Shown here piece by piece: positions 23,186-36,376 of a stretch of 64,000 nucleotides of DNA. Both the position numbers and the translations under genes were made by a program. The first letter of the stretch is position 1; each line of letters opens with the position of its first letter. Source of the stretch: Theocolax elegans. Lineage: Eukaryota > Arthropoda > Insecta > Hymenoptera > Cerocephalidae. The notes beneath the pieces are model-generated. The model had not been told where the DNA came from, made no database searches, and was given only the letters and a program-made list of their open reading frames with translations. The stretch lies in NCBI GenBank assembly GCA_026168455.1, contig CM047429.1, positions 8,211,125 to 8,275,124 on the forward strand, given 5' to 3'.

Positions 23186-24160
23186 TCGAAAATTGATCTT
23201 AAGAAAGCGTACTTCCAAATATAATGGCCGAGGCGAGCCGGCATTATACTGCATTGCTGTACCAGGGTCGGGGCTGTGGCAGTTCACGAGAATGCCTTTT
23301 GGCCTCATGAATGCTCCTATGACCTTTGCACGGCTTATAGATGCAATTTTTGGGCCTAAGGTGGAACCTCATGTGTTTGGTTATTTAGACGATTTGATCG
23401 TCATTACCGAAACTTTTGAGGACCATCTGAAATGGCTCGAATACGTACTAAGGACGTTGAATGACGCTGGACTCGAAGTGAATCGAGAGAAGTGTGAGTT
23501 CTGTTGTTCCAGCGTAACGTTCCTTGGGTACAAATTGGACGCGGACGGCTTGAGGCCTGACGAGGAACGAGTCGCTCCAGTCCTTAATTACCCTACTCCT
23601 CGTAATGTCAAACAGCTGAGATCCTTTCTCGGGATGGTAGGCTGTGTACTCTCGATTCATTAATCGAGAAGCTGACATTAAAGCTCCCCTTACCAAGTTG
23701 CTGCGTAAAGACCAGGCTTGGGATTGGGGCGAGGAGCAGGAGGAGGCGTTTCGTCAGCTTAGAGTTGCGTTAGCTGAAGCGCCTGTACTAGCCCGTCCAG
23801 ACTTTTCTAAGCCATTTACCGTCCAAAGTGACGCTAGTGACTTAGCAATAGGTGCGGTGTTGACGCAACTGGACGACGAGGGTTTCGAGCATCCGATTGT
23901 CTACGTCAGCCGATTATTAAATCGCGCTGAACGTAATTACATGACAACGGAAAAAGAATGCTTGGCTCTCATATGGGCTATTAAGAGATTGAGACCATAT
24001 ATTGAGGCCTATCGATTCACGGCTGTGACCGACCATAGTGCTCTCATATGGCTCAAAAATCTCAAGGAGCCGTCGGGTAGGTTGGCACGATGGATACTTG
24101 AAATGCAGCAATGGGACTTTGAAATAGTGCATAAGAAAGGAGCCTTGCACTATGTCCGGA
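23186..24160 (+). pseudogene. Ty3/Gypsy RT-RNase H fragment on the opposite strand
   Basis: It begins inside RT at an IDLKKAYFQI motif (about 23190) and continues through FTRMPFGLMNAPMTF, the catalytic FGYLDDLIV, CEFCCSSVTFLGY and RPYIEAYRFTAVTDHSAL of RNase H, and stops at the assembly gap. Frame changes occur near 23222 and 23265, and a one-base insertion near 23645 breaks the RT-RNase H junction. It resembles the element A pol but is clearly diverged, so it is another lineage of the same clade. It meets element A head-to-head at about 23185, with no LTR between. Confidence 0.9.
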
Positions 24161-24260
24161 NNNNNNNNNNNNNNNNNNNNNNNNNNNNNNNNNNNNNNNN
24201 NNNNNNNNNNNNNNNNNNNNNNNNNNNNNNNNNNNNNNNNNNNNNNNNNNNNNNNNNNNN
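24161..24260. other. Assembly gap (100 N)
   Basis: Exactly 100 Ns, the usual placeholder for a gap of unknown size. The left side is a Gypsy fragment and the right side is satellite, so the true left border of the array is not seen. Confidence 1.
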
Positions 24261-27200
24261 ATGTCAATAAGCTGGTCAGAGTGACTTCCAGTTCATCTAC
24301 ATATCATCAACTGGAAATTTAATATGCAATTCTGCCAAATTTGATAAAATGTCACTTCCTGTAGACGACGTCCAACTGGTAAGGACAAGCTCCAAGTTAT
24401 CTTCATAACGTTTACTGGTATGTCTACATGCGTAGACAACCTGAATTTAAAACAAATTATCACTTCCCTTAGTCGATATTCTGATTTACGGGTGACCTGC
24501 AGGGTGATCTTTTAACCGTTCACTTGAAATTATATGTTCGATTCCGCTTATATTTATGAAAAAATTCACTCGCTGCTGATGACATTTGGTTGTCCGAGGG
24601 GAACTCCCGTTCATTTTCATATCGCCTACTGGAAATTCAATATGCCAATTCCCTTGAATTTATGATATTGATCGCTCCTCCAGGTAACTCCCACGAAGTG
24701 ATCGTTCTGACTTCCAGGTCATCTTCACATCGTCAACTGGTTATTATGTATTTCATTCCCCTTGAATTTGATAAAATTTTCACTTAATAGAGTTGATATT
24801 CGAATGTTTAGGGTGACCTCCATGTCATGTTGTCATTGTTTACAGGATATTTTATATTCCATTCCGCTTGAATTTTAGAAAATATGTCACTTCATGGAGA
24901 TGTCAACCAGCTGATCAGAGTGACTTCCAGTTCATCTACATATCATGAACTGGAAATTTCATATGCAATTCTGCAAAAATTTGACAAAAATGTCACTTCC
25001 TGTAGACGACGTCCAACTGGTAAGGACAAGCTCCAAGTTATCTTCATAACGTTTACTGGTAAGTCTACATGCGTAGACGCCTGAATTTAAAACAAATTAT
25101 GACTTCCCTTAGTCGATATTCTGATTTACGGGTGACCTGCAGGTGATCTTTCTACCGTTCACTTGAAATTATATGTGCCATTCCGTTTATATTTATGAAA
25201 AAAGTCACTCGCTGCTGATGACATTTGGTTGTCCGAGGGGAACTCCGGTTCATTTTCACATAGTCTACTGGAAATTCAATATGCTAATTCCCTTGAATTT
25301 ATGATATTGATCGCTCGTCCAGGTGACTCCCACGAAGTGATCGTTGTGACTTCCAGGTCATCTTCACAATCGTCAACTGGTTATTATGTATTTTATTCCT
25401 CTTGAATTTGATAAAAGTGTCACTTAATTGAGTTGTTATTCGAATGTTTAAGGTGTCCTCCATGTCATGTTGTTATTGTTTACAGGACATTTTATATTCC
25501 ATTCCGCTTGAATTTTAGAAAATATGTCACTTCATGGAGATGTCAACCAGCTGGTCAGAGTGACTTCCAGCTCATCTACATATCATCAACTTGAAATGTA
25601 ATATGCAATGCTTCCAAAATTTGATAAAAATGTCACTTCCTGTAGACGGCGTCCAATTGGTAAGGACAAGCTTCAAGTTATCTTCATAACGTTTACTGGT
25701 AAGTCTACATGCGTAGACGCCTGAATTTTAAACAAATTATGACTTCCCTTAGTCAATATTCTGATTTACGGGTGACCTGCAGGTGATCTTTCTACCGTTC
25801 ACTTGAAATTATATGTTCCATTCCGCTTAAATTTATAAAAAAAGTCACTCGCTGCTGAATGACATTAGGTTGTCCGAGGGGAACTCCTGTTCATTTTCAT
25901 ATCGCCTACTGGAAATTAAATATGCCAATTCCCTTGAATTTATGATATTGATCGCTCTTCCAGTTGACTCCCACGAAGTGATCGTTGTGACTTCCAGGTC
26001 ATCTTCACATCGTCAACTGGTTATTATGTATTTCATTCCCCTTGAATTTGATAAAATTGTCACTTAATAGAGTTGTTATTCGAATGATTAGGGTGACCTC
26101 CATGTCATGTTGTTATTGTTTACAGGACATTTTATATTCCATTCCGCTTGAACTTTAGAAAATATGTCACTTCATGGAGATGTCAATAAGCTGGTCAGAG
26201 TGACTTCCAGTTCATCTACATATCATCAACTGGAAATTTAATATGCAATTCTGCCAAAATTTGATAAAAATGTCACTTCCTGTAGACGACGTCCAACTGG
26301 TAAGGACAAGCTCCAAGTTATCTTCATAACGTTTACTGGTAAGTCTACATGCGTAGACACCTGAATTTAAAACAAATTATCACTTCCCTTAGTCGATATT
26401 CTGATTTACGGGTGACCTGCAGGTGACCTTTCTACCGTTCACTTGAAATTATATGTGCCATTCCGTTTAAAGTTATGAAAAATGTCATTCACTGGTGAGG
26501 ACATTTGGCTGATCTAGCTGACCTCCGGTTCATTTTCACATAGTATACTGGAAATTCATTATGCTAATTCCCTTAAATTTATAATATATATCGCTCTTCC
26601 TGAAGACAACCATAAAATGTTCATTGTAACTTCCAGGTCATCTTCACATCGTCAACTGGTTGTTATGTATTTCATTACTCTTGAATTTGATAAAATTGTC
26701 ACTTAATAGAGTTGTTATTCGAATGTTTAGGGTGACCTCCATGTCATGTTGTTATTGTTTACAGGACAGTTTATATTCCTTTCCGCTTGAACTTTAGAAC
26801 ATATGTCACTTCATGGAGATGTCAATAAGCTGGTCAGAGTGACTTCCAGTTCATCTACATATCATCAACTGGAAATTTAATATGCAATTCTGCCAAAATT
26901 TGATAAAAATGTCACTTCCTGTAGACGACGTCCAACTGGTAAGGACAAGCTCCAAGTTATCTTCATAACGTTTACTGGTATGTCTACATGCGTAGACACC
27001 TGAATTTAAAACAAATTATCACTTCCCTTAGTCGATATTCTGATTTACGGGTGACCTGCAGGTGATCTTTTAACCGTTCACTTGAAATTATATGTTCGAT
27101 TCCGCTTATATTTATGAAAAAATTCACTCGCTGCTGATGACATTTGGTTGTCCGAGGGGAACTCCGGTTCATTTTCATATCGCCTACTGGAAATTCAATA

Positions 27201-30200
27201 TGCCAATTCCCTAGAATTTATGATATTGATCGCTCTTCCAGGTGACTCCCACGAAGTGATCGTTGTGACTTCCAGGTCATCTTCACATCGTCAACTGGTT
27301 ATTATGTATTTCATTCCCCTTGAATTTGATAAAATTTTCACTTAATAGAGTTGTTATTCGAATGTTTAGAGTGACCTCCATGTCATGTTGTCATTGTTTA
27401 CAGGATATTTTATATTCCATTCCGCTTGAATTTTAGAAAATATGTCACTTTATGGAGATGTCAACCAGCTGGTCAGAATGACTTCCAGTTCATCTACATA
27501 TCATCAACTGGAAATTTGATATGCAATTCTGCCATAATTTGATAAAAATGTCACTTCCTGTAGACGACGTCCAAGTGGTCAGTACAAGCTCCAAGTTATC
27601 TTCATAACATTTACTGGTAAGTCTACATGCGTAGTCGCCTGAATTTGAAACAAATTATCACTTCCCTTAGTCGATATTCTGATTTATGGGTGACCTGGAG
27701 GTGATCTTTCAACCGTTCACTTGAAATTATATGTGTCATTCCGTTTATATTTATGAAAAATGTCACTCACTGGTGACGACATTTGGTTGTTCTAGGAGAC
27801 CTCCGGTTTATTTGCACATCGCCTTCTGGAAATTCAATATGCTAATTCCCTTAAATTTATAATATATATCGCTCTTCCAGGTGACTCCCACGAAGTGATC
27901 GTTGTGACTTCCAGGTCATCTTCACATCGTCAACTGGTTATTATGTATTTCATTCCTCTTGAATTTGATAAAATTGTCACTTAATAGAGTTGTTTTTCGA
28001 ATGTTTAGGGTGACCTCCTATGTCATGTTGTCATTGTTTACAGGATATTTTATATTCCATTCCGCTTGAATTTTTGAAAATATGTCACTTTATGGAGATG
28101 TCAACCAGCTGGTCCGAGTGACTTCCAGTTCATCTACATATCATCAACTGGAAATTTGATATGCAATTCTGCCAAAATTTGATAAAAATGTCACTTCCTG
28201 TAGACGACGTCCAAGTGGTCAGTACAAGCTCCAAGTTATCTTCATAACATTTACTGGTAAGTCTACATGCGTAGTCGCCTGAATTTGAAACAAATTATCA
28301 CTTCCCTTAGTCGATATTCTGATTTATGGGTGACCTGGAGGTGATCTTTCAACCGTTCACTTGAAATTATATGTGTCATTCCGTTTATATTTATGAAAAA
28401 TGTCACTCACTGGTGACGACATTTGGTTGTTCTAGGAGACCTCCGGTTTATTTGCACATCGCCTTCTGGAAATTCAATATGCCAATTCCCTTAAATTTAT
28501 AATATATATCGCTCTTCCAGGTGACTCCCACGAAGTGATCGTTGTGACTTCCAGGTCATCTTCACATCGTCAACTGGTTATTATGTATTTCATTCCTCTT
28601 GAATTTGATAAAATTGTCACTTAATAGAGTTGTTATTCGAATGTTTAGGGTGACCTCCATGTCATGTTGTTATTGTTTACAGGACAGTTTATATTCCATT
28701 CCGCTTGAACTTTAGAAAATATGTCACTTCATGGAGATGTCAATAAGCTGGTCAGAGTGACTTCCAGTTCATCTACATATCATCAACTGGAAATTTAATA
28801 TGGAATTCTGCCAAAATTGATAAAAATGTCACTTCCTGTAGACGACGTCCAACTGGTAAGGACAAGCTCCAAGTTATCTTCATAACGTTTAATGGTAAGT
28901 CTACAAGCGTAGACACCTGAATTTAAAACAAATTATCACTTCCCGTAGTCGATATTCTGATTTACGGCTGACCTGCAGGTGACCTTTCTACCGTTCGCTT
29001 GAAATTATATGTGCCATTCCGTTTAAAGTTATGAAAAATGTCATTCACTGGTGAGGACAATTGGCTGATCTAGCTGACCTCCGGTTCATTTTCACATAGA
29101 CTACTGGAAATTCAATATGCTAATTCCCTCAAATTTACGATATTGATCGCTCTTCCTGAATACTACCATAAAATGTTCCTTCTGACTTCCAAGTCATGTT
29201 CACATCGTCAACTTTAAATTTTATATGCAATTCTGCCAAAATTTGATAAAAATGTCACTTCCTGTAGACGACGTCCAACTGGTAAGGACAAGCTCCAAGT
29301 TATCTTCATAACGTTTACTGGTATGTCTACATGCGTAGACACCTGAATTTAAAACAAATTATCACTTCCCTTAGTCGATATTCTGATTTACGGGTGACCT
29401 GCAGGTGATCTTTTAACCGTTCACTTGAAATTATATGTTCGATTCCGCTTATATTTATGAAAAAATTCACTCGTTGCTGATGACATTTGGTTGTCCGAGG
29501 GGAACTCCCGTTCATTTTCATATCGCCTACTGGAAATTCAATATGCCAATTCCCTTGAATTTATGATATTGATCGCTCCTCCAGGTAACTCCCACGAAGT
29601 GATCGTTCTGACTTCCAGGTCATCTTCACATCGTCAACTGGTTATTATGTATTTCATTCCCCTTGAATTTGATAAAATTTTCACTTAATAGAGTTGATAT
29701 TCGAATGTTTAGGGTGACCTCCATGTCATGTTGTCATTGTTTACAGGATATTTTATATTCCATTCCGCTTGAATTTTAGAAAATATGTCACTTCATGGAG
29801 ATGTCAACCAGCTGATCAGAGTGACTTCCAGTTCATCTACATATCATGAACTGGAAATTTCATATGCAATTCTGCAAAAATTTGACAAAAATGTCACTTC
29901 CTGTAGACGACGTCCAACTGGTAAGGACAAGCTCCAAGTTATCTTCATAACGTTTACTGGTAAGTCTACATGCGTAGACGCCTGAATTTAAAACAAATTA
30001 TGACTTCCCTTAGTCGATATTCTGATTTACGGGTGACCTGCAGGTGATCTTTCTACCGTTCACTTGAAATTATATGTGCCATTCCGTTAATATTTATGAA
30101 AAAAGTCACTCGCTGCTGATGACATTTGGTTGTCCGAGGGGAACTCCGGTTCATTTTCATATCGCCTACTGGAAATTCAATATGCCAATTCCCTTGAATT

Positions 30201-33200
30201 TATGATATTGATCGCTCTTCCAGGTGACTCCCACGAAGTGATCGTTGTGACTTCCAGGTCATCTTCACATCGTCAACTGGTTATTATGTATTTCATTCCC
30301 CTTGAATTTGATAAAATTGTCACTTAATAGAGTTGTTATTCGAATGTTTAGGGTGACCTCCATGTCATGTTGTTATTGTTTACAGGACATTTTATATTCC
30401 ATTCCGCTTGAACTTTAGAAAATATGTCACTTCATGGAGATGTCAATCAGCTGGTCAGAGTGACTTCCAGTTCATCTACATATCATCAACTGGAAATTTA
30501 ATATGCAATTCTGCCAAAATTTGATAAAAATGTCACTTCCTGTAGACGTCGTCCAACTGGTAAGGACAAGCTCCAAGTTATCTTCATAACGTTTACTGGT
30601 AAGTCTACATGCGTAGACACCTGAATTTAAAACAAATTATCACTTCCCTTAGTCGATATATCTGATTTACGGGTGACCTGCAGGTGACCTTTCTACCGTT
30701 CACTTGAAATTATATGTGCCATTCCGTTTAAAGTTATGAAAAATGTCACTCACTGGTGACGACATTTGGTTGTTCTAGGAGACCTCCGGTTTATTTGCAC
30801 ATCGCCTTCTGGAAATTCAATATGCCAATTCCCTTAAATTTATAATATATATCGCTCTTCCAGGTGACTCCCACGAAGTGATCGTTGTGACTTCCAGGTC
30901 ATCTTCACATCGTCAACTGGTTATTATGTATTTCATTCCTCTTGAATTTGATAAAATTGTCACTTAATAGAGTTGTTATTCGAATGTTTAGGGTGACCTC
31001 CATGTCATGTTGTTATTGTTTACAGGACAGTTTATATTCCATTCCGCTTGAACTTTAGAAAATATGTCACTTCATGGCGATGTCAATAAGCTGGTCAGAG
31101 TGACTTCCAGTTCATCTACATATCATCAACTGGAAATTTAATATGGAATTCTGCCAAAATTTGATAAAAATGTCACTTCCTGTAGACGACGTCCAACTGG
31201 TAAGGACAAGCTCCAAGTTATCTTCATAACGTTTAATGGTAAGTCTACATGCGTAGACACCTGAATTTAAAACAAATTATCACTTCCCGTAGTCGATATT
31301 CTGATTTACGGCTGACCTGCAGGTGACCTTTCTACCGTTCGCTTGAAATTATATGTGCCATTCCGTTTAAAGTTATGAAAAATGTCATTCACTGGTGAGG
31401 ACAATTGGCTGATCTAGCTGACCTCCGGTTCATTTTCACATAGACTACTGGAAATTCAATATGCTAATTCCCTCAAATTTACGATATTGATCGCTCTTCC
31501 TGAATACTACCATAAAATGTTCCTTCTGACTTCCAAGTCATGTTCACATCGTCAACTTTAATTTTATGCAATTCTGCAAAAATTTGATAAAAATGTCACT
31601 TCCTGTAGACGACGTCCAACTGGTAAGGACAAGCTCCAAGTTATCTTCATAACGTTTACTGGTAAGTCTACATGCGTAGACACCTGAATTTAAAACAAAT
31701 TATCACTTCCCGTAGTCGATATTCTGATTTACGGCTGACCTGCAGGTGACCTTTCTACCGTTCGCTTGAAATTATATGTGCCATTCCGTTTAAAGTTATG
31801 AAAAATGTCATTCACTGGTGAGGACAATTGGCTGATCTAGCTGACCTCCGGTTCATTTTCACATAGACTACTGGAAATTCAATATGCTAATTCCCTCAAA
31901 TTTACGATATTGATCGCTCTTCCTGAATACTACCATAAAATGTTCCTTCTGACTTCCAAGTCATGTTCACATCGTCAACTTTTAATTTTATATGCAATTC
32001 TGCAAAAATTTGATAAAAATGTCACTTCCTGTAGACGACGTCCAACTGGTAAGGACAAGCTCCAAGTTATCTTCATAACGTTTACTGGTAAGTCTACATG
32101 CGTAGACACCTGAATTTAAAACAAATTATGACTTCCCTTAGTCGATATTCTGATTTACGGGTGACCTGCAGGTGATCTGTCTACCGTTCACCTGAAATTG
32201 TATGTGCCATTCCGTTAATATTTATGAAAAAAGTCACTCGCTGCTGATGACATTTGGTTGTCCGAGGGGAACTACGGTTCACTTTCATATCGCCTACTGG
32301 AAATTCAATATGCCAATTCCCTTGAATTTATGATATTGATCGCTCCTCCAGGTGACTCCCACGAAGTGATCGTTGTGACTTCCAGGTCATCTTCACATCG
32401 TCAACTGGTTATTATGTATTTCATTCCCTTGAATTTGATAAAATTTTCACTTAATAGAGTTGTTATTCGAATGTTTAGGGTGACCTCCATGTCATGTTGT
32501 TATTGTTTACAGGACATTTTATATTCCATTCCGCTTGAACTTTAGAAAATATGTCACTTCATGGAGATGTCAATCAGCTGGTCAGAGTGACTTCCAGTTC
32601 ATCTACATATCATCAACTGGAAATTTAATATGCAATTCTGCCAAAATTTGATAAAAATGTCACTTCCTGTAGACGACGTCCAACTGGTAAGGACAAGCTC
32701 CAAGTTATCTTCATAACGTTTACTGGTAAGTCTACATGCGTAGACGCCTGAATTTAAACAAATTATCACTTCCCTTAGTCGATATTCTGATTTACGGGTG
32801 ACCTGCAGGTGATCTTTCTAACCGTTCACTTGAAATTATATGTGTCATTCCGTTTATATTTATGAAAAATGTCACTCACTGCTGATGACATTTGGTTGTT
32901 CCGAGGAGACCTCCGGTTATTTGCACATCGCCTTACTGGAAATTCAATATGCCAATTCCCTTAAATTTATAATATATGATCGCTCTTCCAGGTGACTCCC
33001 ACGAAGTGATCGTTGTGACTTCCAGGTCATCTTCACATCGTCAACTGGTTATTATGTATTTCATTCCTCTTGAATTTGATAAAATTGTCACTTAATAGAG
33101 TTGTTATTCGAATGTTTAGGGTGACCTCCATGTCATGTTGTTATTGTTTACAGGACAGTTTATATTCCATTCCGCTTGAACTTTAGAAAATATGTCACTT

Positions 33201-36116
33201 CATGGCGATGTCAATAAGCTGGTCAGAGTGACTTCCAGTTCATCTACATATCATCAACTGGAAATTTAATATGGAATTCTGCCAAAATTTGATAAAAATG
33301 TCACTTCCTGTAGACGACGTCCAACTGGTAAGGACAAGCTCCAAGTTATCTTCATAACGTTTACTGGTATGTCTACATGCGTAGACACCTGAATTTAAAA
33401 CAAATTATCACTTCCCTTAGTCGATATTCTGATTTACGGGTGACCTGCAGGTGATCCTTTCTAACCGTTCACTTGAAATTATATGTGCCATTCCGTTATA
33501 AGTTATGAAAAATGTCACTCTGATGACATTTGGTTGTCCGAGGGGAACTCCGTTCATTTTCATATCGCCTACTGGAAATTCAATATGCCAATTCCCTTGA
33601 ATTTATGATATTGATCGCTCCTCCAGGTGAACTCCCACGAAGTGATCGTTGTGACTTCCAGGTCATCTTCACATCGTCAACTGGTTATTATGTATTTCAT
33701 TCCCCTTGAATTTGATAAAATTGTCACTTAATAGAGTTGATATTCGAATGTTTAGGGTGACCTCCATGTCATGTTGTCATTGTTTACAGGATATTTTATA
33801 TTCCATTCCGCTTGAATTTAGAAAATATGTCACTTCATGGAGATGTCAACCAGCTGGATCAGAGTGACTTCCAGTTCATCTACATATCATCAACTGGAAA
33901 TTTCATATGCAATTCTGCAAAAATTTGATAAAAATGTCACTTCCTGTAGACGACGTCCAACTGGTAAGGACAAGCTCCAAGTTATCTTCATAACGTTTAC
34001 TGGTAAGTCTACATGCGTAGACGCCTGAATTTAAACAAATTATGACTTCCCTTAGTCGATATTCTGATTTACGGGTGACCTGCAGGTGATCTTTCTACCG
34101 TTCACTTGAAATTATATGTGCCATTCCGCTTTATATTTATGAAAAAAGTCACTCGCTGCTGATGACATTTGGTTGTCCGAGGGGAACTCCGGTTCATTTT
34201 CACATAGTCTACTGGAAATTCAATATGCTAATTCCCTTGAATTATGATATTGATCGCTCTTCCAGGTGACTCCCACGAAGTGATCGTTGTGACTTCCAGG
34301 TCATCTTCACATCGTCAACTGGTTATTATGTATTTCATTCCTCTTGAATTTGATAAAATTGTCACTTAATAGAGTTGTTATTCGAATGTTTAGGGTGACC
34401 TCCATGTCATGTTGTTATTGTTTACAGGACATTTTATATTCCATTCCGCTTGAATTTAGAAAATATGTCACTTCATGGAGATGTCAACCAGCTGGTCAGA
34501 GTGACTTCCAGTTCATCTACATATCATCAACTGGAAATTTAATATGCAATTCTGCCAAAATTTGATAAAAATGTCACTTCCTGTAGACGACGTCCAACTG
34601 GTAAGGACAAGCTCCAAGTTATCTTCATAACGTTTACTGGTAAGTCTACATGCGTAGACGCCTGAATTTAAACAAATTATGACTTCCCTTAGTCGATATT
34701 CTGATTTACGGGTGACCTGCAGGTGATCTTTCTACCGTTCACTTGAAATTATATGTTCCATTCCGCTTATAATTTATGAAAAAAGTCACTCGCTGCTGAT
34801 GACATTGGTTGTCCGAGGGGAACTCCTGTTCATTTTCATATCGCCTACTGGAAATTCAATATGCCAATTCCCTTGAATTTATGATATTGATCGCTCTTCC
34901 AGGTGACTCCCACGAAGTGATCGTTGTGACTTCCAGGTCATCTTCACATCGTCAACTGGTTATTATGTATTTCATTCCCCTTGAATTTGATAAAATTGTC
35001 ACTTAATAGAGTTGTTATTCGAATGTTTAGGGTGACCTCCATGTCATGTTGTTATTGTTTACAGGACAGTTTATATTCCATTCCGCTTGAACTTTAGAAA
35101 ATATGTCACTTCATGGAGATGTCAATAAGCTGGTCAGAGTGACTTCCAGTTCATCTACATATCATCAACTGGAAATTTAATATGCAATTCTGCCAAAATT
35201 TGATAAAAATGTCACTTCCTGTAGACGACGTCCAACTGGTAAGGACAAGCTCCAAGTTATCTTCATAACGTTTACTGGTATGTCTACATGCGTAGACACC
35301 TGAATTTAAAACAAATTATCACTTCCCTTAGTCGATATTCTGATTTACGGGTGACCTGCAGGTGACCTTTCTACCGTTCACTTGAAATTATATGTGCCAT
35401 TCCGTTTAAAGTTATGAAAAATGTCATTCACTGGTGACGACATTTGGTTGTTCTAGGAGACCTCCGGGTTATTTGCACATCGCCTTCTTGGAAATTCAAT
35501 ATGCCAATTCCCTTAAATTTATAATATATATCGCTCTTCAGGTGACTCCCACGAAGTGATCGTTGTGACTTCCAGGGTCATCTTCACATCGTCAACTGGT
35601 TATTATGTATTTCATTCCTCTTGAATTTGATAAATTGTCACTTAATAGAGTTTGTTATTCGAATGTTTAGGGTGACCTCCATGTCATGTTGTTATTGTTT
35701 ACAGACAGTTTATATTCCATTCCGCTTGAACTTTAGAAATATGTCACTTCATGGCGATGTCATAAGCTGGTCAGAGGTGACTTCCAGTTCATCTACATAT
35801 CATCACTGGAAATTTAATATGGAATTCTGCCAAAATTTGATAAAAATGTCACTTCCTGTAGACGACGTACCAACGGTAAGGACAAGCTCCAAGTTATCTT
35901 CATACGTTTAATGGTAAGTCTACAAGCGTAGACACCTGAATTTAAAACAATTATCACTTCCCGTAGTCGATATTCTGATTTACGGCTGACCTGCAGGTGA
36001 CCTTTCTACGCGTTCGACTTGAAATTATATTGCCAGTTCCGTTTAAAGTTATGAAAAATGCATTCACTGGTGAGGACAATTGGCTGATCTAGCTGACCTC
36101 CGTTCATTTTCACAAT
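24261..36116. repeat. Hexameric higher-order satellite array, part 1
   Basis: Tandem units of about 640 bp (for example the GTCACTTCCTGTAGACGACG landmark at 24351, 24992, 25632, 26272, 26911, 27550, 28190). Each unit has six related subunits of about 107 bp, each opening GTCACT or a variant and carrying GTGACTTCCAGTTCATCT- and CATCAACTGGAAATTTAATA-like cores, then CTTGAATTTGATAAAA-like ends. Subunits differ strongly from each other, whereas equivalent positions in successive units are nearly identical; that pattern defines a higher-order repeat. Four-subunit units of about 426 bp occur at 28828-29254, 31172-31594 and 31594-32021. Small ORFs are by-products. Confidence 0.95.
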
Positions 36117-36376
36117 ACAGTCGGTCCCGTGCTACGTGTTGTTCTTAACCGCCAATCCTTCCCTTGTATCCGTCATCCTCAACAAACCGAAATATTCCTT
36201 TTTATTCTCGCATAAAATCTCATTCGCGACTTCCCGGTAATGAGAGTGGCTCGGGCCGGTATATACAACTACCGCAGTCCTAACCTTCACCTGTCATTTT
36301 TCTCTATTCATCTCTCTCACACTTACTATTTTCACTTACTTCTTTTCCTTAATAATTAAGTGAGGCTTGCCTCACA
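36117..36376 (-). repeat. LTR fragment of the element C family inside the satellite
   Basis: About 260 bp identical or nearly so to the right-hand end of element C's LTR (about 52951-53210), ending GCTTGCCTCACA. The right flank CGTTTACTGGTCAGTGAACA is the same as at 53211 and 42850. The left side joins satellite abruptly after TTCATTTTCACA. Confidence 0.9.

Noticed and set aside
23198..23308. Start of the 763-codon open frame as the natural start of pol
   Set aside because: These codons are antisense to the plus-strand RT fragment and belong to the neighbouring element.
24470..24500. CENP-B-box-like sequence (TCGATATT..ACGGG) in the satellite
   Set aside because: The spacing between the TCG and CGGG parts is too long for the known box.
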